A stretch of DNA of 64,000 bases from the NCBI RefSeq assembly GCF_026914185.1, contig NC_070561.1:1736001-1800000 (forward strand), written 5' to 3'. The notes below the pieces were generated by a model. The model had not been told where the DNA came from. It did not search any database and worked only from the letters and a program-made list of their open reading frames with translations. The DNA is from Puccinia triticina. Taxonomy: Eukaryota; Basidiomycota; Pucciniomycetes; Pucciniales; Pucciniaceae. Position numbers and translations under genes: made by a program. Shown here in pieces: positions 25,782 to 36,864 of this stretch (within the stretch, counting starts at the first letter, position 1; the number at the start of each line of letters is the position of its first letter).

Positions 25782-27472
25782 CTTGAGAAACCGGCCGGAA
25801 GAAGAGCTTATAAGCCCAATTTGATTTGATTTCGAAAACCGACCAGGCCGACGGGATAGATGCGCATATGTGACGAATTGGTTGTGTATGTATGTCAGAA
25901 TCAGTAGGTAAAGCCTAAGGTGGGTAACTATGAAGTCGGGAGTGTCAATTCAAGGAGAGCATCCAGCCGCATGAAGCTCAGCGCTGAAAAAAAGAGGGTG
26001 ATATAGGAAGAGCGAGGTCCGAAAGGATTGTGATGGGCTGGTGAATCTTGGCTTGGGACTGTGAACGGAAGAGCAACGGGCGAGGAAAAAAAGCTGGAGT
26101 GATGGTCAGTCGGATGAGATGATGAATTTTGGCCGGAGCTCAGGACGTGAATCTGTCGAATCGGCTATGTGACTCGTTACGGATCCAGATGAGCTAGAGT
26201 GCTCCGTATCGACTGGTTGATGAGGGTGGTCTTGAGGTGGGATCGTGGGCGTTGCGATCGCCTGAAGGCCGAACGAAATCAGCTGGTCAGGCGTGGGCGG
26301 GGTAATTCAAAAGAGAGTTGTTGGAGTGTGAGGCTTCAACACGAGCTGCAATCAGGAGGTTGCATGTATAACAGCGTGTCCGGCGTGGGAAGATGCAAGA
26401 AACTTTTCGCCGGGGGTGGTCTTGGCTTGATGCAGTCTTCAAGAGCTAAAAGAGTATAAACTGGCCGTCACACGGCGGAGGCAGCAAATCGTCAGATGAG
26501 AGTATTTGCAGGGAATCTTCCGAAGTCACGCGCGAGCGCATCGATGTCAGTAAGGAGACGTTTTGAGTGGGGGACTGAGGATAAGGGGACACGAAGAATT
26601 ACAGAAGGAAAGCTCCCCTGCAGGCAGTAAGTTGCCGTGGCAACAACCACCTCTTGACTCTCCACAAATTACGCTGATGGGAGCTGTTATGAGTAGGTGA
26701 GTTTGAGGGTGGACGGAGTCGCTCCTACGGGCCGATACACGACCGACCAGCGGCGAAACAAGGATACAAAGGAGCCGGCCCAAGAAATGACGTTCGAAGG
26801 AGAGAAAGGGCAAGGGCAGTCGTTGAGGTATCAGCGTAGGAATCCCATCTCAGTCGTCAATGAGCCCTTTATCATCGAACCCACGCGCGCATATCGACGA
26901 TCTCTGGTCCGAAGTGCTCTCTCTCAGTCCTGCCTTAGAGTCTTCAACGAGCTTGTTGCTATGATGGTCGAACAGTAGCAGGTTGAGTGGCCCAGCGACA
27001 TAATTGCCGTACACCAACAACAGGCGGTGTGATATTACGGCTACTGGTCAAACGACAAGGACATTCCCTCCACGGGATACCATGCCACCAGCCAAAAGAG
27101 TCCATCCGAGTCAACTTTCCATAATGAAAAAGGTTTGTATCCTGTTGCAACACGTTGCTGCCCCCTCTTCCCAGTACTAACCCCGCATCCAGCTCCCCCA
27201 TTATGTACCTTGAATCTCCACTGCCAGCCAGACTTCAAGCAGTGCTCACTGCGCCAGCAAAGGGAAACATCGATCCGGTCTCTCTTATCTTTTTTTCACA
27301 TGGTGACCAGCATCACATTATTCATTACCCATTAGAGTCCTCTGGAGACAGAGATATTGACCAATAACAAAGGGTTTTTAGGTTTTTTTTATCTATTTTC
27401 AATATTCTTTCTGACACAAATCATTTGGTAGAACCCGCACGAGAAAGCTTGCACATGCGCGAGTCAGGTTTC
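25782..27472. other. Intergenic region, nothing recognised
   Basis: This is the promoter side of the four-TM gene followed by about 1.4 kb without a convincing gene. Frames at 26199-26459, 26547-26978 and 26959-27335 have no family-like content and overlap on both strands. Confidence 0.4.
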
Positions 27473-28015
27473 CCTTTGCCAGGACCCTGGAAACCCCCTA
27501 TAAACGGGGGTAATGCTAAATCCGGAATTTTGCCAAAATTCATACATTTTCTGAGTCAACTCAAACGTGTTTCATGCAAGGTGGGGTACCAAAAGTAAGG
27601 GCCTGTGCTTTAATTTTGCAAAATTCCCCCTTTTCTTGTCCTCTACACAAAAATTGAAAACAATAGGAGGGTTCAATTGTTGAAATTCTTCACTTTTGGG
27701 CTCAAGAATACCTTCCAGTAAGTTTCAACTTGATTTCTAAGAAGTATTGAGGGAGATGAAATTGGGAAAATTGAATTTTGATGCCCAGACAAGGTGTGCT
27801 GCTGAGGGGGGGGGGGGGGGGCTTTTCTGGTGCACTCTCAGGAATTTCATACATCTTAGTTACTACCCTCCCTTACCCAGGAAAATTTTCATACACTTGA
27901 AGTGCTTACCATTGAGGCCAAAAAAGCCCATTCATACCATTTTGGGCTTTTGCCAAAAAATCCATACATTTTCATTGCCCCCATTTATAGGGGGTTTCCA
28001 GGGTCCTCCTTTGCC
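27473..28015. mobile_element. MITE with 30-bp TIRs and 8-bp TSD
   Basis: The element proper is 27481-28007 (527 bp). Its terminal 30 bp are inverted with one mismatch (AGGACCCTGGAAACCCCCTA at both ends). The sequence CCTTTGCC flanks it on both sides (27473-27480 and 28008-28015), a perfect 8-bp target duplication. An 8-bp TSD is typical of hAT (also P and Merlin). There is no transposase. Its interior (27664-27790) is shared with 36295-36420. It contains a run of about 14 G near 27807. Confidence 0.88.
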
Positions 28016-29828
28016 TCCACAACTCTGAATTCAGGATTTCAGCTTTGCAGTCGCAGGAAGGTAAAAGTCAAACCTTGAAGTTCCAGCTTGCAAGTTGAGC
28101 TGTCTCAACATCATCCAACCTTGTTTTCCGTCATTTCTTCTCCCAAATAGCTACTTCATTGCCTGGAGACCATGATCTCCTCATAAATATTGTCATTTTG
28201 AATTTGCAAAATTTTTGGCAGGTTCTTATTGGTCACACTGTACTGGAGACTCAACCAGATTATTCTAAATCCCTGGTCTTTCTCAGCTCTCAGCAGCATG
28301 CCTGTTTTTTGTTTGTTTGTCTGGCTGAAGTTTGAGTTGTGGTTGGAAATCTCAAATCTCCTCAATTCCATATTTATTTTCTTTCATCCGGGTTTACTCT
28401 TCACCTAGGCAGGTTCAGGGCTCTTGAAATGGGTCAGTCTTTTTTTTTGAAGACCTTCCTACCCTCCTCTTTTTGTCTTTTCCTGATCTGTCTTTCTCTT
28501 TTTTGATACATGATTTTTTCCAATTTGCCTTTTGACATTTCTTGGTAAAATCTGATTCATAACAGATCTTTTTGGGTACATGATTGAATTTTGCATAATT
28601 ATGGTGTTCAAAGTTGGTTTGCATAATTTTATGCATGCATAAATCATAAAATCATAAAATCTTTTTTGCAGGGGATATGACTGTCTGATTATGTAATACA
28701 AAATTTCCTCACCAAAACATTTTTATGATTTTATGATTTATGCATGTGTAAAATTCTGCAAACCAAATTTGAACACCATAAATGTTAGAGCAACGTTTCT
28801 GGCATTTATCAATAAAAACTTAGAAACTGGGCAAGCTGCACATAATTGGATGTTTCTGGGCCCTCAGTGCTGCTGATCCATCCTTGAACAGGCTCTTGGC
28901 AAACCAAATGGACTCTTCATTCTTGCAAATTTCAACTGTGATCAACCCTACTGGGATCAGCCAACCAGAAATCAACTTTCAAGCTGAGTGGGACTGAAAG
29001 CGTTTGCTGGAAATCCCAACATGGCAAATTGAGACAGTTCACAGTATGAAGTAAAGGATGAGTCATGATCAGTTTTCCTGAGAGTATCTGGAAGAAATAC
29101 AGCAGTATGATATGAGAAGTACTTAATCAGTTTGACCAACATAAGTTTGCTTGAGTGCATCACACTCCTCCACCCAGCCAATTATGCTGGAAGTGTGATC
29201 ACTGATAATTCACCCTTATTTCTCACCTGCCTGACCAAACAACTCACACTTTTGTTTCAGTTTCCACAAGTCCTCTGAGAGGGGTCTAGCTTGTGAAAGA
29301 AGAAAGGACCATATACTTACCTACCAAGACTCTTAAAGAATATAATAGAAAGTGATTGAAATTGAAACTAGTACCATGGATCAATTCCCACTGAATAAAG
29401 TACTATAAAGTAGGCATGTATATCAGACCACCTTAAGGCAACAAAACCATAGTTCTTTGCCAGGTTACTGTGACTGAAGTGCAAAAAAAACTGCTAAAAT
29501 GTCATCCTAAAGCAAGTAAAGTAACTCCACCCAAATAACACAGGCCTGCTGCCGCTGGAATGTGTTGCGTTAATTACACCATGGCACAAGGTTTTACCTG
29601 ATCTCATTCAAAATAAATATTTAAATATGTATGAAGCTGAGATTTTTGGCCCCTGGAACATGGATGATAATGTGTAAATGAAGGGGTCCGCATGGCTGTG
29701 GGCATTTCATGCATGATGAATGGATTAGATAAAGTGAGGTCATGATCTAAACCTTCAGGCTGTTGGTCAATTTTAATTTAATTTTTTTTGATAGGGATTC
29801 AAGTAGGTTAAAAATAAACTTTAGAGCC
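28016..29828. other. AT-rich repeat tract with a hairpin at 28600-28790
   Basis: The segment 28605-28665 is inverted at 28722-28788. The shared parts are GTGTTCAAAKTTGGTTTGCA and ATGCATAAATCATAAAATCA. The same motif combination recurs at 29955-29995 and 32540-32605, so this hairpin belongs to the family that hosts the palindrome at 29.8-32.7 kb. No gene was recognised in the rest. Confidence 0.5.
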
Positions 29829-30016
29829 AATAGGGGGGTTCACAATTGAAATTTACAAAAATTCGGGACACATTTTAAGGTGGTTATGAACATTTTTTAA
29901 AAAAATTGATAAATTGCACTAATTGATCCGTATCACCTGCTGCTGTGTATTAAGGGTGTTCAAAGTTGACTTGCATAAAATCATAAAATTCTAAACTGAA
30001 AAAAATATGTACCACC

Positions 30017-31254
30017 CAAACATATGGAGGCGCTGGCCCGACATGTTGGACAGCTTTTTGTTTTTTGCAGTGTCTTGAATTTTTTTGCATTGGCATCTTT
30101 TTTTTATACAAATTCATCCTCCAAGATGGCCAGAAGCTATCGGATTATTGGTTTTGACTGTGCCACAACCACATATACAGACCAATATGTATATAAATAT
30201 GTACATAAGGGCTATTGTGGCAACTCTACATACTTTCTGCACCGCATGGGTACAAAAGCAATGCCTTTAACCATACACAAAGGCCATCTGAGGATGTCCT
30301 ACGAGTCTTACAGCTTGCTGGATGTCCTTGCAGAGGTTAACGGCTTGTCGAGTGGACTTGTGTCCCTGCGGGACAAGGCCTGTTGACTCAGTTAAGTTAG
30401 AGTGATTTGTGGAGGCTCCCTTTGCAAGGGGTACTTTGCATCAGCTAGGCTGCACCAGGCCCTCCGAAGAGAGTCTGGTGTAAGTTGGCAAATCACTTGA
30501 CAACCATTTTTCTTCTGATCCAGTCAATAATGATTTTTTTGCTGGAATAAAAGGAAGAGGTGGTCTCAATTCATCAGCTTATATGCTCTGAAATGCTGTT
30601 CTGACTCTCCTGGGCACCTAACCGACCCCCAATCAAGTCAGAGAGGAGCATGATAGAGAGAGCACAAAAGGCAGCATGTAAACAGCTTGACCAACTCTTC
30701 AGGTCACCTAACCGACCCCCTGTTGAGTGATAAAGAAGTTGCCCAGAATGATGGGGGGGTTGGAGCCGGTGAAAACAGAAGAGTTATATATAGGAACCAG
30801 GCTGCTCTCCTGCCTGGTGAGGTACTTGTACTATTACAGGATTTATAACCAATCCTGACACTGACACGTGTTTGAGTACTGCTACCATTGTATACATACA
30901 CTGATACTGATCCCACATGTTTGGTGGATGCTCAAAGCGGAAGCAAGGAAGGATGGCTAGATTAGAAACATGAAACGTGATTGACCAGAATTTCTGGTCC
31001 AGAGCCATTTTTTTCTAGGAGTGTTGGCTCAGGCACCATGTTTGGCTAGGAATGTCGGCTCAGAGCCATGGGGGCTGTTTTGTCGCGCCAGAGGCGCCGT
31101 CAGACCAACACCAAATTGGCCGGATTGTCGCTCTGAAAGCATAACAATGGCCGCTTTGTCGGTTCATTTGTCCATTTTGTTGTGGATTCACCGGCATTTC
31201 ACAAAAAAACACAAATTTAGCCGTTTTTGTCGGTCCAGCGCCTCCATACAAACA
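30017..31254 (+). mobile_element. 1.23-kb non-autonomous TIR element, copy 1
   Basis: The element is 30023-31248 with inverted ends TATGGAGGCGCTGG-CCGACA. It is flanked by the 6-bp duplication CAAACA (30017-30022, 31249-31254). The interior contains two CACCTAACCGACCCCC blocks (30616 and 30708 regions) and short frames of up to 120 codons, of which none resembles a transposase. Confidence 0.8.
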
Positions 31255-31290
31255 CTCAAATTACAGCAAAATTTCTAGAATGTTACATAT

Positions 31291-32529
31291 GAAATCTATG
31301 GAGGCGCTGGACCGACAAAAACGGCCAAATTCATGTTTTTTTTGTGAAATGCCGGTGAATCCACGACAAAATGGACAAATGAACCGACAAAGCGGCCATT
31401 GTTATGCTTTCAGAGCAACAATCCGGCCACTTTGGTGTTGGTCTGACGGCGCCTCTGGCGCGACAAAACAGCCACCATGGCTCTGAGCTGACATTCCTAG
31501 CCAAAAATGGTGCCTGAGCCAACACTCCTAGAAAAAAATGGCTCTGGACCAGAAATTCTGGTCAATCACGTTTCATGTTTCTAATCTAGCCATCCTTCCT
31601 TGCTTCCGCTTTGAGCATCCACCAAACATGTGGGATCAGTATCAGTGTATGTATACAATGGTAGCAGTACTCAAACACGTGTCAGTGTCAGGATTGGTTA
31701 TAAATCCTGTAATAGTACAAGTACCTCACCAGGCAGGAGAGCAGCCTGGTTCCTATATATAACTCTTCTGTTTTCACCGGCTCCAACCCCCCCATCATTC
31801 TGGGCAACTTCTTTATCACTCAACAGGGGGTCGGTTAGGTGACCTGAAGAGTTGGTCAAGCTGTTTACATGCTGCCTTTTGTGCTCTCTCTATCATGCTC
31901 CTCTCTGACTTGATTGGGGGTCGGTTAGGTGCCCAGGAGAGTCAGAACAGCATTTCAGAGCATATAAGCTGATGAATTGAGACCACCTCTTCCTTTTATT
32001 CCAGCAAAAAAATCATTATTGACTGGATCAGAAGAAAAATGGTTGTCAAGTGATTTGCCAACTTACACCAGACTCTCTTCGGAGGGCCTGGTGCAGCCTA
32101 GCTGATGCAAAGTACCCCTTGCAAAGGGAGCCTCCACAAATCACTCTAACTTAACTGAGTCAACAGGCCTTGTCCCGCAGGGACACAAGTCCACTCGACA
32201 AGCCGTTAACCTCTGCAAGGACATCCAGCAAGCTGTAAGACTCGTAGGACATCCTCAGATGGCCTTTGTGTATGGTTAAAGGCATTGCTTTTGTACCCAT
32301 GCGGTGCAGAAAGTATGTAGAGTTGCCACAATAGCCCTTATGTACATATTTATATACATATTGGTCTGTATATGTGGTTGTGGCACAGTCAAAACCAATA
32401 ATCCGATAGCTTCTGGCCATCTTGGAGGATGAATTTGTATAAAAAAAAGATGCCAATGCAAAAAAATTCAAGACACTGCAAAAAACAAAAAGCTGTCCAA
32501 CATGTCGGGCCAGCGCCTCCATAGAAATC
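31291..32529 (-). mobile_element. 1.23-kb non-autonomous TIR element, copy 2 (inverted)
   Basis: The element is 31297-32523, the reverse complement of copy 1 (position x pairs with 62546-x). It is flanked by its own 6-bp duplication GAAATC (31291-31296, 32524-32529). The outer 990 bp of the two copies encode identical frames, while the inner 230 bp differ at many sites. It is 42 bp from copy 1. Confidence 0.8.
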
Positions 32530-32917
32530 ATCACTTGAAAGTTTTATGATTTTATGATTTTATGTATTGAAAATTTTATGATTTCAACTTTGAACACCTT
32601 AATTTTCCCAAAATTTTAAAACTTTGTTCATAAAGGCCTTAAATTTGGCTCCAAAGTTTAGTAAAATTCAATGGTGAACCCCCCTAATGTTTTCAAACAA
32701 TTTTTGATAAAGGCCTTGAGATTGACTCTAAAATTTTATCATTCATATTGTGAACCCCCATATGTTATTGCACGTGCGTTGTTGTAGAATGGTTATTGTC
32801 TTTTTGATGTGGAGATTTTCGTACTTTGAATTGCTGTGTTGCTACAAAAAAATATAAGGCCCCGTTTGGCTGCCGCGTTATACGTCATAAATTGTCAAAT
32901 TTGTGACGCGCAACCCC

Positions 32918-34105
32918 CGGGGGTTTCAAAGTTTTGGCGAACTTAACCCAAGTCCCTCGCTGCTGCGGGCGTCTGGTCTTGCGAAGCAAGCCTCTGATAG
33001 CCCTTGGCAGGAGGGACTTGCGCGCTATCACCCCCTTTTGCAGAGCCTAGAATTTGAGTTTGGCTGGGTGGTTTTTTCAAACCATCACAGTTCCTGGCCC
33101 TCTAAACTTAAAACCTTAAATATTTGCTTGGCACAAAGCCTTGCTTCTTGCGCGTCATCAGATACAATCTGAGTTACGCCACACAACTCCTTCAAAGAGA
33201 AATAAATTATCAAAGTAAATAAAAACTTTGATTTTACTGAAGCCAAGTAGCAGAAGAGGTCCGTGCTCAATGACTTGGACATATAGTTTTTTTTTCGACT
33301 TACAGTCAAGTCTCTGAGCCCTCGATCGCCGGCACAGACCCGCCATCGAGACCGCATAGCCCTCTGGATGACCGGTAAAGACCGGTCATCGAGAGGGATA
33401 TATACAACGCCCTGGATGACCGGTACAGACCAGTCATCAAATGGATATGTAGAACCTCTCAATGGCCAGTACAGATCGGCCATCGAGAGTATACAACCCT
33501 CTCAATGACCGGTCTGTGCCGGTCATCGAGGGGACTTGACACACCCGATGACCGGGATTGACCGGTCATCGGAAGGACTCAACCCTCTCGATGACCGGTA
33601 CTGTGCCGTTCATCGAGAGGGCTTTATCCTCTCGATGACCGGAACATACTGGTCATTGAGAGGGTCGAGTCCCCTTGATGACCGGTTGATTCCGGTCATC
33701 CTCAAGCTAGCTGCGTGTGAAACACGCTATGTATTAAACAGAGAGTCCGTGCTCTCGTTCTGTGATTAATTTCTGCAATTCTGGGTTGCAGACTCGGTAA
33801 CAGGCTTGAGGTTTTTTTGTCTTGTTTAATTTTTCAGGACATACTGGTATCAGTACATAAAGGGGAAAAAATATAGGTCTCAGCGGTAGCATGTTGGGCA
33901 GACCTGGAGCAAAAAAAAACAAAAAAAGGTTGTGGTATGAGAGATGCACAAAGGGGAAAGTAAAAAGAGGGGTGAAAATCCCATTCCCCGTGCGCCAGGA
34001 TGGGGAGGTACGGTATAAGTCCCTCCTGCCGGGGGCTGTCGGAGGCTCGCTTCGCGAGTCCCACGCCCGCAGCATCGAGGGACTTTGTTAAGTTCAAAGT
34101 TTTGG
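32918..34105. mobile_element. Nested inverted-repeat element around palindromic array 1
   Basis: The segment 32930-33030 is inverted at 34005-34100 (shared AAGTCCCTCG, TGCTGCGGGCGT, CGAAGC-AGCCTC and GGCAGGAGGGACTT). Between them lies the GACCGGTCATC array. It is non-coding. Confidence 0.6.
33310..33705. repeat. Array 1 of palindromic units, about 8 units of roughly 45 bp
   Basis: Each unit is a small palindrome: CCTCTCGATGACCGG, then 5-7 variable bases, then CCGGTCATCGAGAGG. The same unit forms the larger array at 46870-47830 in an otherwise different element. Confidence 0.85.
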
Positions 34106-34692
34106 TGGCAATGGGGGGCAAACTTTGGGTTGCGGTGTCATAAATACAACCATTTATTAATGGTTTAACATTAAGCGGACCAACGCTCACACCAAAAAAA
34201 AAATGGCAGCATTCCGCCCCCCCCCCACTTTGCAATAAACTACAGGTCACAATTGTCCTGGATCGCTTGGCTCCTTAAGCAATTGGCGCCGAGCAGGAGC
34301 CAAGCAATGACCTTAAATTGTCTACAAGCCGTGCTCTTTTATACTGTGGCCCAAATCCCCATCTCATCAACGCTTTTTTTATTTTTCCCTCCTATTTCCG
34401 GTTGTGAAGCCTCCGGATCAGGAAGTCGCTCCTTGCCTTCCGCTTAAGGTCAGACCCTCGGCCTGATCTCTTCCTCTCACTGCTATTGGTCCTTGCTTCA
34501 TTCGTTGTTATGCCAACTTTGGCACCTTGTGTAATCATATGCCGCTCTCGGCCGTATCGCTGTTTGCTGCAAATCACTAATTCCCTCATATATCACCAAT
34601 TCCGGGATACTGAGACCGGGTCCCGGGATATCAAGTTCCTTTGTGTATCGCCATTTTGAGGACGGTTGCGAAACCTGGGAAGATGAGACTGT

Positions 34693-35341
34693 GTGCGTGG
34701 TCCCTTAATCATGAGGAGTGTAATAATCTACTCCCTACATTTTTTCCTTTTCCCCCTTTCGCCAGTGGCCCACATTGACTTTGTCTTTTATGGGACTGTT
34801 GAGCTATTCATTGCCCACAGCAAACCACTCCCCACGGCCAAATATTATTTCTCAAACATCCATAAAACGCCCGATACTCATGCCACAACGTATTCTCTTC
34901 ATCCACGCTGACCAGATGGCTTTCCCAACAGTCAGTGCTTCCATACCGCTTTCCCAACTACAACACATCCCTACCCAAGATGAATTCATTACCTATCTCT
35001 ATTCCCCAGCAGGACCTATATCTTCAACGCCGTCTTCACACATATGTGATCCTCTCTACAAAATTCTCCTTTGCCGATCCACCAAGAATCCTATTTTTGG
35101 GAGCTCCTGGCTTTCTTTCAATGGCACCCTCAACCTAACATCTATTACCAAAACTTCGATTTTTGTTGAAATAATTGCGGAGGTTGATTGCTGGGCTATT
35201 ACTCCCGATGCCCTCTACTCAACCTATGTCCGCCCAAGAATTGCTGGTTGCTTGTGCATTGACAATATAGGAAACAAGATCCGAGCTTTTTCGCCGGCTA
35301 CTGGCCCTGTGAGACAACAAAATAATTACCTACAGGCGTAA
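34693..35341 (+). other. Unrecognised open stretch inside the 3.9-kb element
   Basis: Two overlapping frames are open here (34775-35341 is 188 codons, ending RQQNNYLQA then stop). The C-terminal part (YSTYVRPRIAGCLCIDNIGN) looks protein-like. It could be a transposon-borne or captured gene remnant; I recognise no domain. Confidence 0.3.
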
Positions 35342-35399
35342 TCTTCTTTGCTGATACTCTTTCCACGATGCAGCATGGCCCTTGCTTCATATTACACTC

Positions 35400-35616
35400 A
35401 CTGCCAGCAATATAACTGGCTGGGTTGAGGTTATCCCAGTTAAACTGGGATGCACTCAACCAATTTAAACTTGGGTGATCTCAACTGATGAAATATAAAT
35501 CCAAGGTACCCCCCTTGGCTTTATATTAAATTGGTTGAGATCAACCAAGTTTAAATTGGTTGAGTGTATCCCAGTTAAACTGGGATGACTTCAACCCAGC
35601 CAAATATGCTGGCAGT
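35400..35616. mobile_element. Hairpin MITE with roughly 100-bp arms
   Basis: The segment 35400-35505 is inverted at 35512-35616 (shared CACTGCCAGCA, CCCAGTTAAACTGGGAT and CACTCAACCAATTTAAACTT). Each arm also carries the internal palindrome ATCCCAGTTAAACTGGGAT. Confidence 0.75.
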
Positions 35617-35745
35617 GACTTTGGGCCCCGTGTCAATGCCGGCATTAAGAGTGGCCTACTCATTAGGAATGTGGTCTTTTTTTATGGATATATCGCTGGG
35701 GAAATCGGACGCTCCATACACATTGTTGTGAGATATTTCTAAGCC

Positions 35746-36315
35746 TTGGACTCCTTGCCAGAAGAAAGTCTGAATAAACTGGATTTCCCTGGCTTTCCTG
35801 AACACCGCTTATCCTTAGCAATTGGAATGCCTGTAATGTTGTTACGGAACTTGAATATTCCGCAAGGCTTGTGCAATGGCACTCGAATGATGGTGACGCG
35901 CTTAACAAAGTGGACAATGGGCGCAATGATTTTGACGGGGTCTCACAGAGGTAAAGAAGTTACATCAACAAAGATAACACTGCGATACGAGGGGGAGGCC
36001 CAGGCTAAGATCTCTGTCTACTGCAATCAGTTCCCCGTAGTAGCATGTTTCTCAATGACTATTAATAAGAGCCGGGGCCAAACATTGAATAATGTAGTAC
36101 TTTTATTGAAGTCTCAGGTTTTTGCTCATGGTCAATTGTATGTAGCCTTGTCACGAGTGACTTCTCCAGAGAAGTTGGCTATTTTCCAAATTGGAACATC
36201 AAAAGATCTCCTCAATGTAGTTAGGGCCTGTACCATGGGCTTCAATTTGGACAAATTCTTACTTATGTTACCCTCTACAGAAAAAGTGAAAACTAGGGGA
36301 GGGTCCAATTGTTGA
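35746..36315 (+). pseudogene. Helitron-type Pif1-like helicase, C-terminal fragment
   Basis: The frame carries the conserved C-terminal motifs of eukaryotic Helitron helicases (SF1B, Pif1 family): LNKLDFPGFPEHRLSLAIGM, PVMLLRNLNIPQGLCNGTRM, ILTGSHRGKE, FSMTINKSRGQTL (motif V) and HGQLYVALSRVTS (motif VI). The Walker A/B parts and the Rep domain are absent, and a TAA precedes the fragment in frame at 35739-35741. It is therefore a dead piece of a rolling-circle transposon, inserted into or captured by the PIF/Harbinger-bounded element. 'PIF' in the two names is coincidental. Confidence 0.88.
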
Positions 36316-36864
36316 AATTCTTCACATTTGGGCTCAGGACTAAATTTTGGCCAAGGTCAGTTTTATTTCTAAGAAGTTTTGGGAGAAATGAAAATGAAAA
36401 ATTTCAATTTTCATGCCCTATGGTACAGGCCCTTAATAGATATGTCTTAAATTAGATCTTTATTGTGGAATATTCAATTTTTCTCTCAATTGTATGCTGG
36501 GAATTTGGAATTGAGGTACCATCAACCTTTTTAGTGTGGTATTACTTAGTAGTGGACTAGGCTTCACCAAGAGTCATGAACCCGCGACTTGCTTCAACTT
36601 TTGTAGAACTGTTCCCGTAATGATATGCGATTCCGTCGCAACTTTTTACATAACGTGTGCAGTTGACATGGCAGTAATGGTCACGGGGCGGCGGAGCCGC
36701 CCTTAAACCCTAGTGATGTATAACGCGGCAGCCAAACGGGGCCTAAATATTTACATGCAAAACAATCCACAAGTTTCGTTCCAGTTTCAGCTGAAGACGA
36801 ACCACGCAAGATCCGCCTTCGAACACTCGCCCACCGGAACCCGCCTCGAGACTGGATATCAGCG

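Larger units (their letters stand above)
29832..32685. mobile_element. Host inverted-repeat MITE carrying two inserted elements
   Basis: The ends AGGGGGGTTCACAATTGAA (29832) and the inverse GGTGAACCCCCCT (to 32685) begin diverged arms of about 170 bp (shared GTGTTCAAAGTTG and CATAAAATCATAAAAT). AAT flanks both ends (29829-29831, 32686-32688), a possible 3-bp TSD. Without its two inserts the host would be about 400 bp. Confidence 0.6.
32855..36746. mobile_element. PIF/Harbinger-type TIR element, 3.9 kb, composite
   Basis: The element is 32858-36743. The terminal 30 bp are inverted with one mismatch (GGCCCCGTTTGGCTGCCGCG). The flanks are TAA on both sides (32855-32857, 36744-36746). A TAA/TWA target duplication with GGSCC-GTTTGG ends is typical of PIF/Harbinger. 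I see no DDE transposase or MYB-like frame. Inside are a nested TIR segment (32930-34105) with a palindromic array, a hairpin MITE (35400-35616), an unrecognised frame (34775-35341) and a Helitron-type helicase fragment (35746-36315). It therefore seems to be a non-autonomous shell filled with other mobile DNA. Confidence 0.75.

Noticed and set aside
30024..30386. 120-codon frame MEALARHVGQLFVFC, repeated inverted at 32160-32534
   Set aside because: It starts in the TIR itself, has no family resemblance, and its identity to the second copy is due to the duplicated element, not selection.
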